A DNA stretch of 5,352 bases from Planctomycetota bacterium (GTDB lineage: Bacteria; Planctomycetota; Planctomycetia; Pirellulales; Pirellulaceae), in the NCBI GenBank assembly GCA_026692885.1, contig JAPLNJ010000824.1:1-5352 (forward strand), in the 5' to 3' direction. The position numbers were made by a program, and so were the translations under genes. The notes beneath the pieces are model-generated. The model ran no database searches and was not told the origin of the DNA. It saw only the letters and a list, made by a program, of their open reading frames with translations. Below, one piece after another: positions 1-5,352 of the stretch (its first letter is position 1; each line of letters begins with the position of its first letter).

Positions 1-113
1 ACACGCTGTCGCCCGTGCGGTGAGCTTACCTGAAGAGCCGGATGTGGGAAATTCACAAGTCCGGTTCTGTGAGGGGCGTTGAAGTCGCCTTCAACGGTTG
101 AATATTGTGACAC
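1..113 (+). mobile_element. Group II intron, 3' end (partial)
   Basis: The window opens inside the 3' part of a group II intron read on the + strand. The decisive sign is a canonical domain V at 35-67. After it comes a perfect 8-bp hairpin at 77-96 (CGTTGAAG, loop TCGC, CTTCAACG), a candidate for domain VI or its distal part. The exact 3' splice site is not resolved: bacterial group II introns end in AY, and AC at 110-111 or 112-113 would fit, with an A near 101-102 as a possible branch point. The end given here is therefore approximate. I could not find a base stem closing domain VI, so this end may be degenerate or truncated. The catalytic domains I-IV and any reverse transcriptase/maturase would lie left of the window. 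The intron sits in the same orientation as, and just upstream of, the isomerase-like gene at 178, without interrupting it. Confidence 0.75.
35..67 (+). ncRNA. Group II intron domain V
   Basis: Domain V is the catalytic hairpin that binds the active-site metals of group II introns. Here GAGCCGGA (35-42) pairs with TCCGGTTC (60-67) over 8 bp including one G-U. An upper stem, TGTGG with TCACA, is capped by a short GAAA-containing loop. The 5' strand carries the AGC triad (36-38), and the unpaired AG bulge (58-59) sits between the two stems, as expected for the family. The domain is 33 nt long, against a usual 34. The hallmark elements are intact, so the domain could be functional if the rest of the intron is present upstream. 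Confidence 0.88.
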
Positions 114-177
114 TCTTCAGATCGAAAGAGAAGAGCAACAAGGAAAACAAACCAGACCTACCGAACGAGACCAAATT

Positions 178-1053
178 ATGCCAACTCGACAAGTCGGCAT
201 TGACAGCTATTGCTACCACCGCTATTTCGGCGAGATCTACCCGGATCAACAGGATCCGGGCGTGCGTTGGACGTTCCACGATTTCGTGAAGCGGGCTGTC
301 GAACTGGCGGTCGACGGCGTCTCGCTGGAGTCGTGTTTCTTCGAGAGTCTGGAGCCGGGATACCTCCGCGAAATCAAGGACGCCTTGGACTCGCACGGCC
401 TGGAGCGGGTATTGGCCTGGGGGCACCCCGACGGTCTGGAGGCCGGACGGAATCAGGCCGCTTGGCGGGAGATGAACTCCCTGATCCCGAAGGCTCAGTT
501 CATGGGCGCGGACCTGATGCGAATCGTGGCGTCCTCCCTGATGTTTCGTCACGAACCGCACCCGCCGCAAATCGAGGCCATCGTCAAGATGCTCCAGGAG
601 AGCGTCAAGATTGCCGAGGACCACGGCGTGGTGCTGGCGTTGGAGAATCACATCGACTACACGTCGGCGGAAATCTATCAGATTCTAGAGCGGGTCGGGT
701 CGGACCATTTGAAAGTGAATTTCGATACCGGCAACACGTTGCGGATGATGGAGGATCCCGTGGCCGCGGCCCGGCGACTGGGAAAGTACACCGTGGCGAC
801 ACATACCAAGGACGTTGACGCTTGCCGCCACATCCGGCCCGAGGAGTGGTACTTCTTCTCCTCCGTGCCCGTCGGGACCGGTCTGATCGACATTCCGGGT
901 GTCGTCCAAGCGTTGCAAGAGAGTGGCTACGATGCGATGTTGGCCGTCGAATCCGACCACCACAAAGACAACCAGGACGAGGACCAATTGGTGGTCCAAA
1001 GCGTGGCGTACCTGAAACAACTTGTGCGGGAACTCGGGGCGACAGGGAAGTAG
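178..1053 (+). CDS. Sugar phosphate isomerase/epimerase-like TIM-barrel protein
   Basis: This 291-aa protein belongs to the AP endonuclease 2/xylose isomerase-like TIM-barrel superfamily, whose members isomerise or epimerise sugars, sugar acids or inositol derivatives using a divalent metal. It opens with a strand typical of the family, VGIDSYCYHRYFGE (residues 6-19). Probable metal ligands and active-site residues follow in the usual order: E156 in LALENH (with H158), D183 in NFDTGN (181-186), H209 in THTKD, and E258 in LAVESD. The glycine-rich PVGTGLIDI (231-239) before the last strand is also characteristic. Length is normal, and there is no signal peptide, so it should be cytoplasmic. The reading frame is open back to a TTG at 79, but that lies inside the intron hairpin, whereas the ATG at 178 gives the normal family N-terminus. 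The ribosome site is weak (purine-rich GAACGAGA at 163-170). It is convergent with the cytochrome gene and has no operon partner in view. The substrate cannot be assigned. Confidence 0.88.
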   Translation: MPTRQVGIDSYCYHRYFGEIYPDQQDPGVRWTFHDFVKRAVELAVDGVSLESCFFESLEPGYLREIKDALDSHGLERVLAWGHPDGLEAGRNQAAWREMNSLIPKAQFMGADLMRIVASSLMFRHEPHPPQIEAIVKMLQESVKIAEDHGVVLALENHIDYTSAEIYQILERVGSDHLKVNFDTGNTLRMMEDPVAAARRLGKYTVATHTKDVDACRHIRPEEWYFFSSVPVGTGLIDIPGVVQALQESGYDAMLAVESDHHKDNQDEDQLVVQSVAYLKQLVRELGATGK

Positions 1054-1123
1054 CGGCCTGGCGCGGTCAGGGTGGTGGGTTGTTATCGTTTAACCGCGAC
1101 CCAACGGAGCCTGCTGAATTAGT

Positions 1124-1217
1124 CGTGGGGTAAGCTTCCAGCTTGCCAAAGGCGTAGCCGAGGAAGACGAGGAAACGGAGAATCCGGAAGACTGGCAAGC
1201 TGGAAGCTTACCCCACG
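1124..1217. repeat. Perfect 25-bp inverted repeat with 44-nt spacer, REP/MITE-like
   Basis: The arms at 1124-1148 and 1193-1217 are exact reverse complements over 25 bp, each beginning or ending in CGTGGGG/CCCCACG. Each arm also folds on itself: AAGCT (1132-1136), loop TCC, AGCTT (1140-1144), extended by a T-G mispair and two G-C pairs. The spacer 1149-1192 is purine-rich. The element lies between the 3' ends of two convergent genes, a favoured site for REP-type repeats, and may act as a bidirectional transcription barrier, although no T-run follows it. A diverged copy lies at 5153-5218, which shows that it is a repeat family rather than a single terminator. Confidence 0.85.
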
Positions 1218-1260
1218 TTGCTTTCCGCTACTATTTCAGTGGCCTCCAACGGGGATCGCG

Positions 1261-1308
1261 CGACGCAGAGCGTCGAAAACTCGGGTTCCCACGCAGAGCG
1301 TGGGAACC
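1261..1308. repeat. Two tandem hairpins sharing the core CGCAGAGCG
   Basis: The first hairpin (1261-1275) is CGACGC, loop AGA, GCGTCG. The second (1284-1308) is GGTTCCCACGC, loop AGA, GCGTGGGAACC, an 11-bp perfect stem. Both have the same CGCAGAGCG apex but different flanking stems, so they look like two versions of one palindromic repeat separated by 8 nt. They lie 31 bp past the stop codon of the - strand cytochrome gene. Read in that direction the 11-bp stem is followed by GAGTTTTCG, a short T-run that could give weak termination. I favour a repeat that may double as a terminator. Confidence 0.75.
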
Positions 1309-1338
1309 AGATTTTGGACAGGACGGACGAGCCCAGCC

Positions 1339-4317
1339 CTACTCCAGCGTTGGTTGGGCGAGCTGGCCGAGCAACTGCGCCTCGCCGCCAGCTTTTTCGT
1401 ACACACCGTAGAACATCGAGCTGCAATCCAGCCACAAGGCAATCCGGTGGAACTCCTCGTCGGTAAGCTTCACGTCGTAGTGGCCCTTGTCCAGGATCGC
1501 CAGCAGTTTCGAAGCCCGGGCGCCAAACTTGCCGGGCGTCGTCCGCAGGTTCGAGCCGTAGTCGGTGAAGCCGAAGGGCAGCAGGCTGTTGTAGGACGCA
1601 TACCACTTGCGTTGCAGCGGCTCGCGCGCCAGGTTCGGCGCCTTGTCGGCTTTCTCGGCGTGACACTTCACGCACTGACGATCCAACACCGGCTGCACCA
1701 GTCGCGGATAGCTGAAGGGTTGCGAACCATCCACGTCCGGCTGGATCGCCGAGGGGGTGCGTTGCAGGGCCAGCGGCCGACCGGTCAGCGGCTGCGGCAC
1801 GCGGTGTTTCTTGTCGTGACAGCCGTGGCACACCAGGTGCTCGCCTTCCTGCAGGTACGTCGCCGAACGCATCGACTGGACTGCCAGGCCGCGTTCATCC
1901 AACGCCTGAAAGAACAGTTCTTTGTTGGCGGGCACGGTGAAGTGGGCGCTGCCGTCAGCTTCCACGGGCACCGTCCCTAGCACGTGACGCACCGGCACCA
2001 CCGAGTCGCCCGCCAGGGCCACCCGGGCCCCGGTCTCGTGCGGCGGGCCTCCGGACGGAACGGACATCGGCAACACCTGCAGCACGCGCAGGGCCTTGAT
2101 CTTCGTCCCTGCCGGCCACGGCATCAGGCTGTCGTAGGTGTTCACCACGGTCAGCGTGGCTTGCGGCTTGGCCCCCTCCGGCGCGAGCAGCCCGGTTCCC
2201 GGGGCGTGGCGTGCCGGCTTAGCCAGCACGGGCGTCGTGGACGGCCTCGGCCGCGCTCGCAACGGCAGCGGACTTTGGCAGGCAATCGTCGGATCGCGGT
2301 AGAGCAGTTCCTGATTGCCGAAAGCGTCCAGCAAGTAGATACCGTAGGTGCCCGGTACGCCGGGCGCGCCGGCGGCGATGGCCGCATCGTAGATGCACAA
2401 GTAGTAGTCTTCGCTCAACGGCCACGCCGTCCCGTACGCCTCTCGGCCGCCTTGGCTCTCCGGGAAACCCACGTCGGGCGTAATCCGCTTCAGCGGCGCC
2501 ATGGCGTCGTCGTCCTCGACACGCGGATCCACCAACACCAACGAGCCGTACGCCTGGCCATGGTGCGGGGCCGCCGTCGACACGAACTTCTGCGAGTCGG
2601 GAATCGCGCGGCAGTCCAGTTCCATGTCCGGCCGCGCGTTCCGCGGCGCGAAGTTGCCGTGCACAGCCCGCGAGTCACGACCGTCCAACGTCGTAATCCA
2701 CGGATGATGAGCCGTGCAGCCGAAGCGATCAACGTAGTCCCAGCGGGTGTAGATAATCCGGCCGTCATTCGTCACACTGGGATGCCACTCGTTAGTCTCG
2801 TGCGGGCTCAGACCCGTGATGTCGCTGCCGTTAGCCGCCATCTCGTAGAGCGTATAGGTTGGACAGACCCGGCCGCAGCGCAGGTATCCGCCGCGACGTT
2901 CGGTGATGAAGGCGATCCGTCCGTTGGGCAACCAGCACGGATCAAAGTCGTTCCACGTGCCGTCGGTCAACTGCTCCAGCCCGGAACCGTCGACATTGAC
3001 CTTGAAAACGTGATAGCACCGGCTTTCCGCCCAGTGGCCCAGGCTCGGATCCGTGTGGTGCCGGTGCTTCGGGTCGCCCTGGCACTCGACGAACGCGAAC
3101 AGGATCTGCTTCCCGTCGTACGACAGATCGGGCGCGAGAAACGAGCCGCCATCCGTTTCCGGGCCGGCGACATTCCCCATGCCGTCAAACGCGAGGGCGG
3201 GTGGCGGCCCGGAGCCGCCGGTGAGCCGCCGCCCCTTGAGTCGCCCCTGCTGAACCGCCGACTCGGCCAGCACGTCGCGAATCTGCGGCTGGGGTCCAAA
3301 CGGATCGGAGAGTACGTACAGCCCGCCGCCCGGCCGGGCGGCCATGCCGTAGTACTGATCGCACATGTGGTTGTAGATCGCCCGGTGCCGCTTGATGAAC
3401 AGAATCTTGTCGAAATCCAGCAGCGGGTTGGCAAAGGCAATCTGCCGGCGCACCTGACAGATCTCCTTAAACAGGGTCAGCCGCGCCGGCAGGTCTTTGA
3501 CCTCAGTCTGCTCGCTCTTGATCCGCAATTCGGCCAACTGTTTGTCGTGCGCACTCAAGTCCCGCGTTCCCTGCATCCGCTGCAGATCGGCCAGCAGGGC
3601 CGTTGTCCGGCGCAGCACCACGTCCACGGGGTCGCGGTCGGACGGCTGGATGAGCGCCTCCGGCCGGTGGGTCTCCGCCGCCACTCGCTGGAACTGCGCG
3701 ATGTTGCGCACGTGCTGCTTCAGGACGCCGAACTGGATCTCTAATTCGTCCCACGGCGCGGCTTCTGAACCGCGCGGCCGGTCCACCACCGAGGTCCCGG
3801 CGCGGAACTGCACGCCTTCAACCAACGGCCGCAATTCGGCGATCGACGTCCACGGCTGGCCCGACACTTCCGACAAGGCCCGCAGCCGCAGGTAGCGACC
3901 TTTGGGCTTGGTCGGGAACGGGAGCACATTTTCCGCGTTGCGTTGCGCGAACGTCCCTGTCAGCAGCGGCTTGCCAAAATCCTTGTCGTTATCGCTGACG
4001 TAGCACTCGTACTGACCGATGGTCCCATTGCTCCCGCCGGACCGTGGCAGATAGGCCAATCCGTCCAGCTGGTACGAGGCGCCGAGATCGACGACGAGCT
4101 CATGGGGATGTCGAGTTTCCTGGAACTGAAAATCGGTATGCCACATGGTCTCAGGGTTGCCGTCCATGGCCCGGAATCCCTCGTAGCCAGACGCTTCGCT
4201 GTCGACGCGGACCTGCACGGTCACGATCTTATCTGCCTTATCCGCGGCGAAATTCGGCACGGCCACGAGCGTACAAATCACGGTCAGCAGCCCAAGGGGC
4301 ACCCGTCTGAGCTTCAT
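1339..4317 (-). CDS. HzsA-related exported dihaem c-type cytochrome with N-terminal discoidin-like domain
   Basis: This 992-aa protein starts with a signal peptide (MKLRR, then a hydrophobic stretch to about residue 24). Residues 31-165 resemble an F5/8 type C (discoidin) domain, with a jelly-roll pattern including VVDLGASYQLDGLAYLPR and KGRYLRLRAL; these domains usually bind carbohydrate or surfaces. A helical linker spans about 190-300. Next comes LLDFDKILFIKRH (299-311), then beta-propeller-like repeats to about 700, for example APDLSYDGKQILFAF, CWLPNGRIAFITERRGGY and GRIIYTRWDYVD. The C-terminal part has two haem c sites: CHGCH (830-834, bases 1816-1830) and CVKCH (882-886, bases 1660-1674). 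Propeller followed by two haem sites is the layout of hydrazine synthase alpha subunits, and non-anammox planctomycetes carry many relatives of unknown function. No other hydrazine synthase subunit is visible, so hydrazine synthesis should not be inferred. The ATG at 4317 is chosen for its signal peptide and Shine-Dalgarno site. The product should be periplasmic or surface-exposed, with haem attached after export. Confidence 0.9.
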   Translation of the reverse strand: MKLRRVPLGLLTVICTLVAVPNFAADKADKIVTVQVRVDSEASGYEGFRAMDGNPETMWHTDFQFQETRHPHELVVDLGASYQLDGLAYLPRSGGSNGTIGQYECYVSDNDKDFGKPLLTGTFAQRNAENVLPFPTKPKGRYLRLRALSEVSGQPWTSIAELRPLVEGVQFRAGTSVVDRPRGSEAAPWDELEIQFGVLKQHVRNIAQFQRVAAETHRPEALIQPSDRDPVDVVLRRTTALLADLQRMQGTRDLSAHDKQLAELRIKSEQTEVKDLPARLTLFKEICQVRRQIAFANPLLDFDKILFIKRHRAIYNHMCDQYYGMAARPGGGLYVLSDPFGPQPQIRDVLAESAVQQGRLKGRRLTGGSGPPPALAFDGMGNVAGPETDGGSFLAPDLSYDGKQILFAFVECQGDPKHRHHTDPSLGHWAESRCYHVFKVNVDGSGLEQLTDGTWNDFDPCWLPNGRIAFITERRGGYLRCGRVCPTYTLYEMAANGSDITGLSPHETNEWHPSVTNDGRIIYTRWDYVDRFGCTAHHPWITTLDGRDSRAVHGNFAPRNARPDMELDCRAIPDSQKFVSTAAPHHGQAYGSLVLVDPRVEDDDAMAPLKRITPDVGFPESQGGREAYGTAWPLSEDYYLCIYDAAIAAGAPGVPGTYGIYLLDAFGNQELLYRDPTIACQSPLPLRARPRPSTTPVLAKPARHAPGTGLLAPEGAKPQATLTVVNTYDSLMPWPAGTKIKALRVLQVLPMSVPSGGPPHETGARVALAGDSVVPVRHVLGTVPVEADGSAHFTVPANKELFFQALDERGLAVQSMRSATYLQEGEHLVCHGCHDKKHRVPQPLTGRPLALQRTPSAIQPDVDGSQPFSYPRLVQPVLDRQCVKCHAEKADKAPNLAREPLQRKWYASYNSLLPFGFTDYGSNLRTTPGKFGARASKLLAILDKGHYDVKLTDEEFHRIALWLDCSSMFYGVYEKAGGEAQLLGQLAQPTLE

Positions 4318-4323
4318 CACGAT

Positions 4324-4329
4324 CTCCTT
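4324..4329 (-). promoter_or_regulatory. Shine-Dalgarno site of the HzsA-related gene
   Basis: Read on the - strand this is AAGGAG, 6 nt from the ATG at 4317. A GTG immediately precedes that ATG, but its spacing of 3 nt is too short. This site settles the start codon against the longer open frame that reaches 4461. The 100 bases upstream include a run of seven C (on the - strand) at 4363-4369. I could not identify a convincing -35/-10 pair. Confidence 0.8.
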
Positions 4330-4428
4330 ACATCTGCTGCCCCTTGCGGAGCAACATCGATAGGGGGGGAATTCGACAATGGAAAACACGACCATCTTGC
4401 ACCTAACGCGATCTGCGGCCACACCCAA

Positions 4429-4487
4429 GTAGGTCAGGCTTTCCAGCCTGACGCGAACCAAGCGTCAGCCTGGACACCCTGACCTAC
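4429..4487. repeat. 26-bp inverted repeat with 7-nt loop, REP-like
   Basis: The arms 4429-4454 and 4462-4487 match at 23 of 26 positions around the loop GAACCAA, with GTAGGTCAGG and CCTGACCTAC at the ends. The left arm is itself a perfect hairpin: GTCAGGCT (4433-4440), loop TTCC, AGCCTGAC (4445-4452). The corresponding hairpin in the right arm is imperfect because of the three substitutions. The element starts 111 bp upstream of the cytochrome start codon, so it lies in or just above the promoter region. Its architecture, a nested hairpin with a TTCC apex, is like that of the 1124-1217 element although the stem sequences differ. Confidence 0.85.
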
Positions 4488-4516
4488 AACATGCTCGCAC
4501 CGTGCGCGTCTCACGT

Positions 4517-4621
4517 TAAGTACCGATGCATAAGTTTCCAAGTCCTTGTAGGACGGAATGCCATTCCGTCCAGGACGGTTTGGCAAACCGTCCTACATGG
4601 AAACTTATGACGGGGTACTTA
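4517..4621. repeat. 105-bp nested palindrome with twin inner hairpins
   Basis: The outermost arms are TAAGTACC (4517-4524) and GGTACTTA (4614-4621). After a 4x4 mismatch come perfect 12-bp arms, CATAAGTTTCCA (4529-4540) and TGGAAACTTATG (4598-4609), then TGTAGGACGG (4547-4556) with CCGTCCTACA (4588-4597). In the middle are two 9-bp hairpins separated by one A: GGACGGAAT, loop GCC, ATTCCGTCC (4551-4571), and GGACGGTTT, loop GGC, AAACCGTCC (4573-4593). Their apices, TGCCA and TGGCA, are reverse complements. The region can fold as one long hairpin or as a cruciform with two side hairpins. It is intergenic and resembles a composite REP element. Confidence 0.88.
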
Positions 4622-4866
4622 CCGCAAACTTTAGCGCCGGCCGCGGCGGTACGCATCCGCGTGGCCGGTCGGCGGCCACGGTGTCATTATGACAATCGCC
4701 GGTGTCTCCGTACATAACAGATGGCCGGTTCCGAAAGATTTCGCCTTCCGCGTCTTGTGCGGCTGTTGAAGAGGATTGGCAGGCGGCCTTGATCGCCGGG
4801 TGCGGTTCTCAGCGGGCCAGGGGCAGGTCGGCTGGTGGCTGCGCCTAAGAGTTGGGGTCGCGATGG
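4622..4866. other. Intergenic stretch with no recognisable gene
   Basis: No convincing coding region is seen on either strand; the open frames here run straight into the flanking repeats. Two small symmetrical sites stand out. One is a hairpin, GTGGCCG, loop GTCGG, CGGCCAC (4661-4679). The other is the AT-rich palindrome TGTCATTATGACA (4682-4694), which has the look of a dimeric repressor site, but no adjacent promoter or gene start supports that reading. Confidence 0.5.
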
Positions 4867-4937
4867 GTGAGCGGAACGGCGCTAGCCCAATGCCACTTGC
4901 TTTGCACCCGGACATAGTGAGCCGCAAGGCGCTAGCC
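4867..4937. repeat. Pair of 21-bp direct repeats, 50 bp apart
   Basis: The copies at 4867-4887 and 4917-4937 match at 18 of 21 positions and share GTGAGC at the start and GGCGCTAGCC at the end. Each can form a small stem, GGC, loop GCTA, GCC. In the second copy this is extended by CCGC (4922-4925) and GCGG (4938-4941) with an AA bulge. The intervening 29 bp is unrelated. Two copies are too few for an array such as CRISPR; they look like members of another dispersed repeat family. Confidence 0.7.
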
Positions 4938-4980
4938 GCGGGTCTTTGGCCTGGAAAGCGAGGCATGTCTTCACCAGCAG

Positions 4981-5115
4981 CTAGTGCCTTGTCAAGACTA
5001 AGAATTGGGGTTGGGTGGCTGTGGTCGAGCGGAGCGAGCCCACAGTCTGTCCTTTCCGGGGGCTCGCTGCGTTCGACCCCGGCCACCCCAAGATTAAGTC
5101 TTGACGGGACCCTAG
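4981..5115. mobile_element. CTAG-bounded palindromic element, MITE-like (copy A)
   Basis: The element starts and ends with CTAG. Its terminal arms 4981-4999 and 5097-5115 match at 15 of 19 positions, including a perfect GTCAAGACT/AGTCTTGAC. Further in are GGGTGGC (5013-5019) with GCCACCC (5082-5088), and 19-bp arms 5023-5041 and 5060-5078 matching at 17 of 19 around an 18-nt loop. Almost the whole length is therefore self-complementary, and there is no coding capacity. The terminal CTAG fits the YTAR target pattern known from some IS5-group elements, but it could equally be part of the repeat. Confidence 0.65.
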
Positions 5116-5242
5116 TGCGTCGTCAAGGCTTAATCTTAGGGTGACCGATGCGGTGGCGTAAGCTTCCAGCTTGCGTTTGCCGCGATGAATCGAAAGGCAA
5201 GCAGGATGCTTACCCCACTTTTTAGCCTTGAAGACGCCCTAG
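5112..5242. mobile_element. CTAG-bounded palindromic element, MITE-like (copy B)
   Basis: The terminal arms 5112-5130 and 5224-5242 match at 17 of 19 positions, and the left arm matches the left arm of copy A at 16 of 19. Copy B is 131 bp and begins on the same CTAG (5112-5115) that ends copy A. Its interior is unlike that of copy A: it contains the hairpin at 5153-5218, related to the repeat between the two convergent genes. No coding capacity is seen. Confidence 0.65.
5153..5218. repeat. Second, imperfect copy of the 1124-1217 inverted repeat
   Basis: The arms 5153-5174 and 5197-5218 match at 19 of 22 positions around a 22-nt loop. The left arm contains GTAAGCTTCCAGCTTGC, identical to the arm of the 1124-1217 element, and the right arm ends in GCTTACCCCAC like the other. 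The loop sequence and length (22 against 44 nt) differ, so only the arms are conserved. It lies inside the CTAG-bounded copy B. Confidence 0.8.
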
Positions 5243-5352
5243 CCACCTCAGCTCGCAGTTGGCAACCTCACGATCAAAGTCCAGGTCGCCAAAGAACGCC
5301 GCCTGATTTCTGGCGGAGTCCGATTGCCGATAACTGACGAGGTATCCATAGT
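5222..5352 (-). CDS. Possible 3' end of a gene entering from the right edge (partial)
   Basis: On the - strand a frame is open from the window edge (first full codon at 5350) for 42 codons to TAA at 5222-5224. It begins YGYLVSYRQSDSARNQ, continues FFGDLDFDREVANCELRW, and has a moderately coding-like third-position composition. The last residues, about LGRLQG, are encoded by the terminal arm of the CTAG-bounded repeat, as if an insertion had supplied a new stop. I do not recognise a family, and the stretch is short enough to be open by chance. A 33-codon frame starting ATG at 5349 on the same strand is a less attractive alternative. Confidence 0.3.
   Translation of the reverse strand, partial: YGYLVSYRQSDSARNQAAFFGDLDFDREVANCELRWLGRLQG

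Noticed and set aside
79..177. N-terminal extension of the isomerase-like gene to a TTG at 79
   Set aside because: The start would lie within the hairpin at the end of the group II intron, and the extension has no family resemblance, while the ATG at 178 gives the normal N-terminus.
1124..1308. Classical Rho-independent terminators between the convergent genes
   Set aside because: The stems are strong but none is followed by a proper run of T. At least one belongs to a dispersed repeat family, so termination is at most a secondary role.
1984..3744. A 586-codon open frame on the + strand opposite the cytochrome gene
   Set aside because: It is wholly antisense to a well-supported gene with recognisable domains. 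Its Arg/Gln/His-rich translation shows no domain, and long antisense frames are common in GC-rich genes.
1339..4317. Calling this a true hydrazine synthase alpha subunit and the organism an anammox bacterium
   Set aside because: No other synthase subunit is present, the protein has an extra discoidin-like domain, and relatives of this kind are widespread in planctomycetes that do not carry out anammox.
4318..4461. N-terminal extension of the cytochrome gene to an ATG at 4461
   Set aside because: The added 48 residues would precede the signal peptide, start inside a palindromic repeat and ignore the AAGGAG site placed correctly for the ATG at 4317.
4867..4937. CRISPR array
   Set aside because: There are only two imperfect repeat copies, one spacer-like gap and no cas gene in view.
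4631..5144. Overlapping open frames on both strands (4631-5086 - and 4776-5144 +)
   Set aside because: They overlap each other, run through direct repeats and the CTAG-bounded element, and translate into low-complexity sequence with no recognisable domain.

Overview
The window most likely comes from a planctomycete (Planctomycetota, probably a Pirellulales-like lineage). The evidence is a large secreted HzsA-related cytochrome of a kind common in that phylum, a sugar isomerase-like TIM barrel typical of their large catabolic repertoires, high GC, and intergenic DNA packed with several families of short palindromic repeats. The taxonomic call is inference from gene content, not from a marker gene.

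Layout. Positions 1 to about 113 hold the 3' end of a group II intron on the + strand, with a clear domain V; the rest of the intron, including any reverse transcriptase, lies to the left of the window. About 80 bases further on is a complete + strand gene (178-1053, 291 aa) for a sugar phosphate isomerase/epimerase-like protein. It converges on a large - strand gene (1339-4317, 992 aa) for an exported protein with a discoidin-like N-terminal domain, a beta-propeller region and two CxxCH haem c sites in an HzsA-like C-terminal part. The gap between their 3' ends (1054-1338) holds a perfect 25-bp inverted repeat and two tandem hairpins.

Upstream of the cytochrome gene, 4318-5352 looks almost entirely non-coding. 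From left to right it holds a leader with a good Shine-Dalgarno site, a 59-bp inverted repeat, a 105-bp nested double-hairpin palindrome, about 245 bp with little recognisable in it, a pair of 21-bp direct repeats, and two palindromic elements of 135 and 131 bp that share a CTAG at their junction. The second of these contains an imperfect copy of the repeat found between the convergent genes. A possible 3' end of another - strand gene enters at the right edge, with its stop codon inside the last repeat arm.

The two complete genes are convergent, so they do not form an operon, and no functional link between them can be shown. The isomerase-like protein probably acts on a sugar or sugar acid in the cytoplasm. 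The cytochrome is exported and probably does redox or binding work in the periplasm or at the cell surface; its reaction is unknown. The most unusual aspect of the window is the density and modular nesting of the palindromic repeats, which suggests small non-autonomous elements mobilised in trans.
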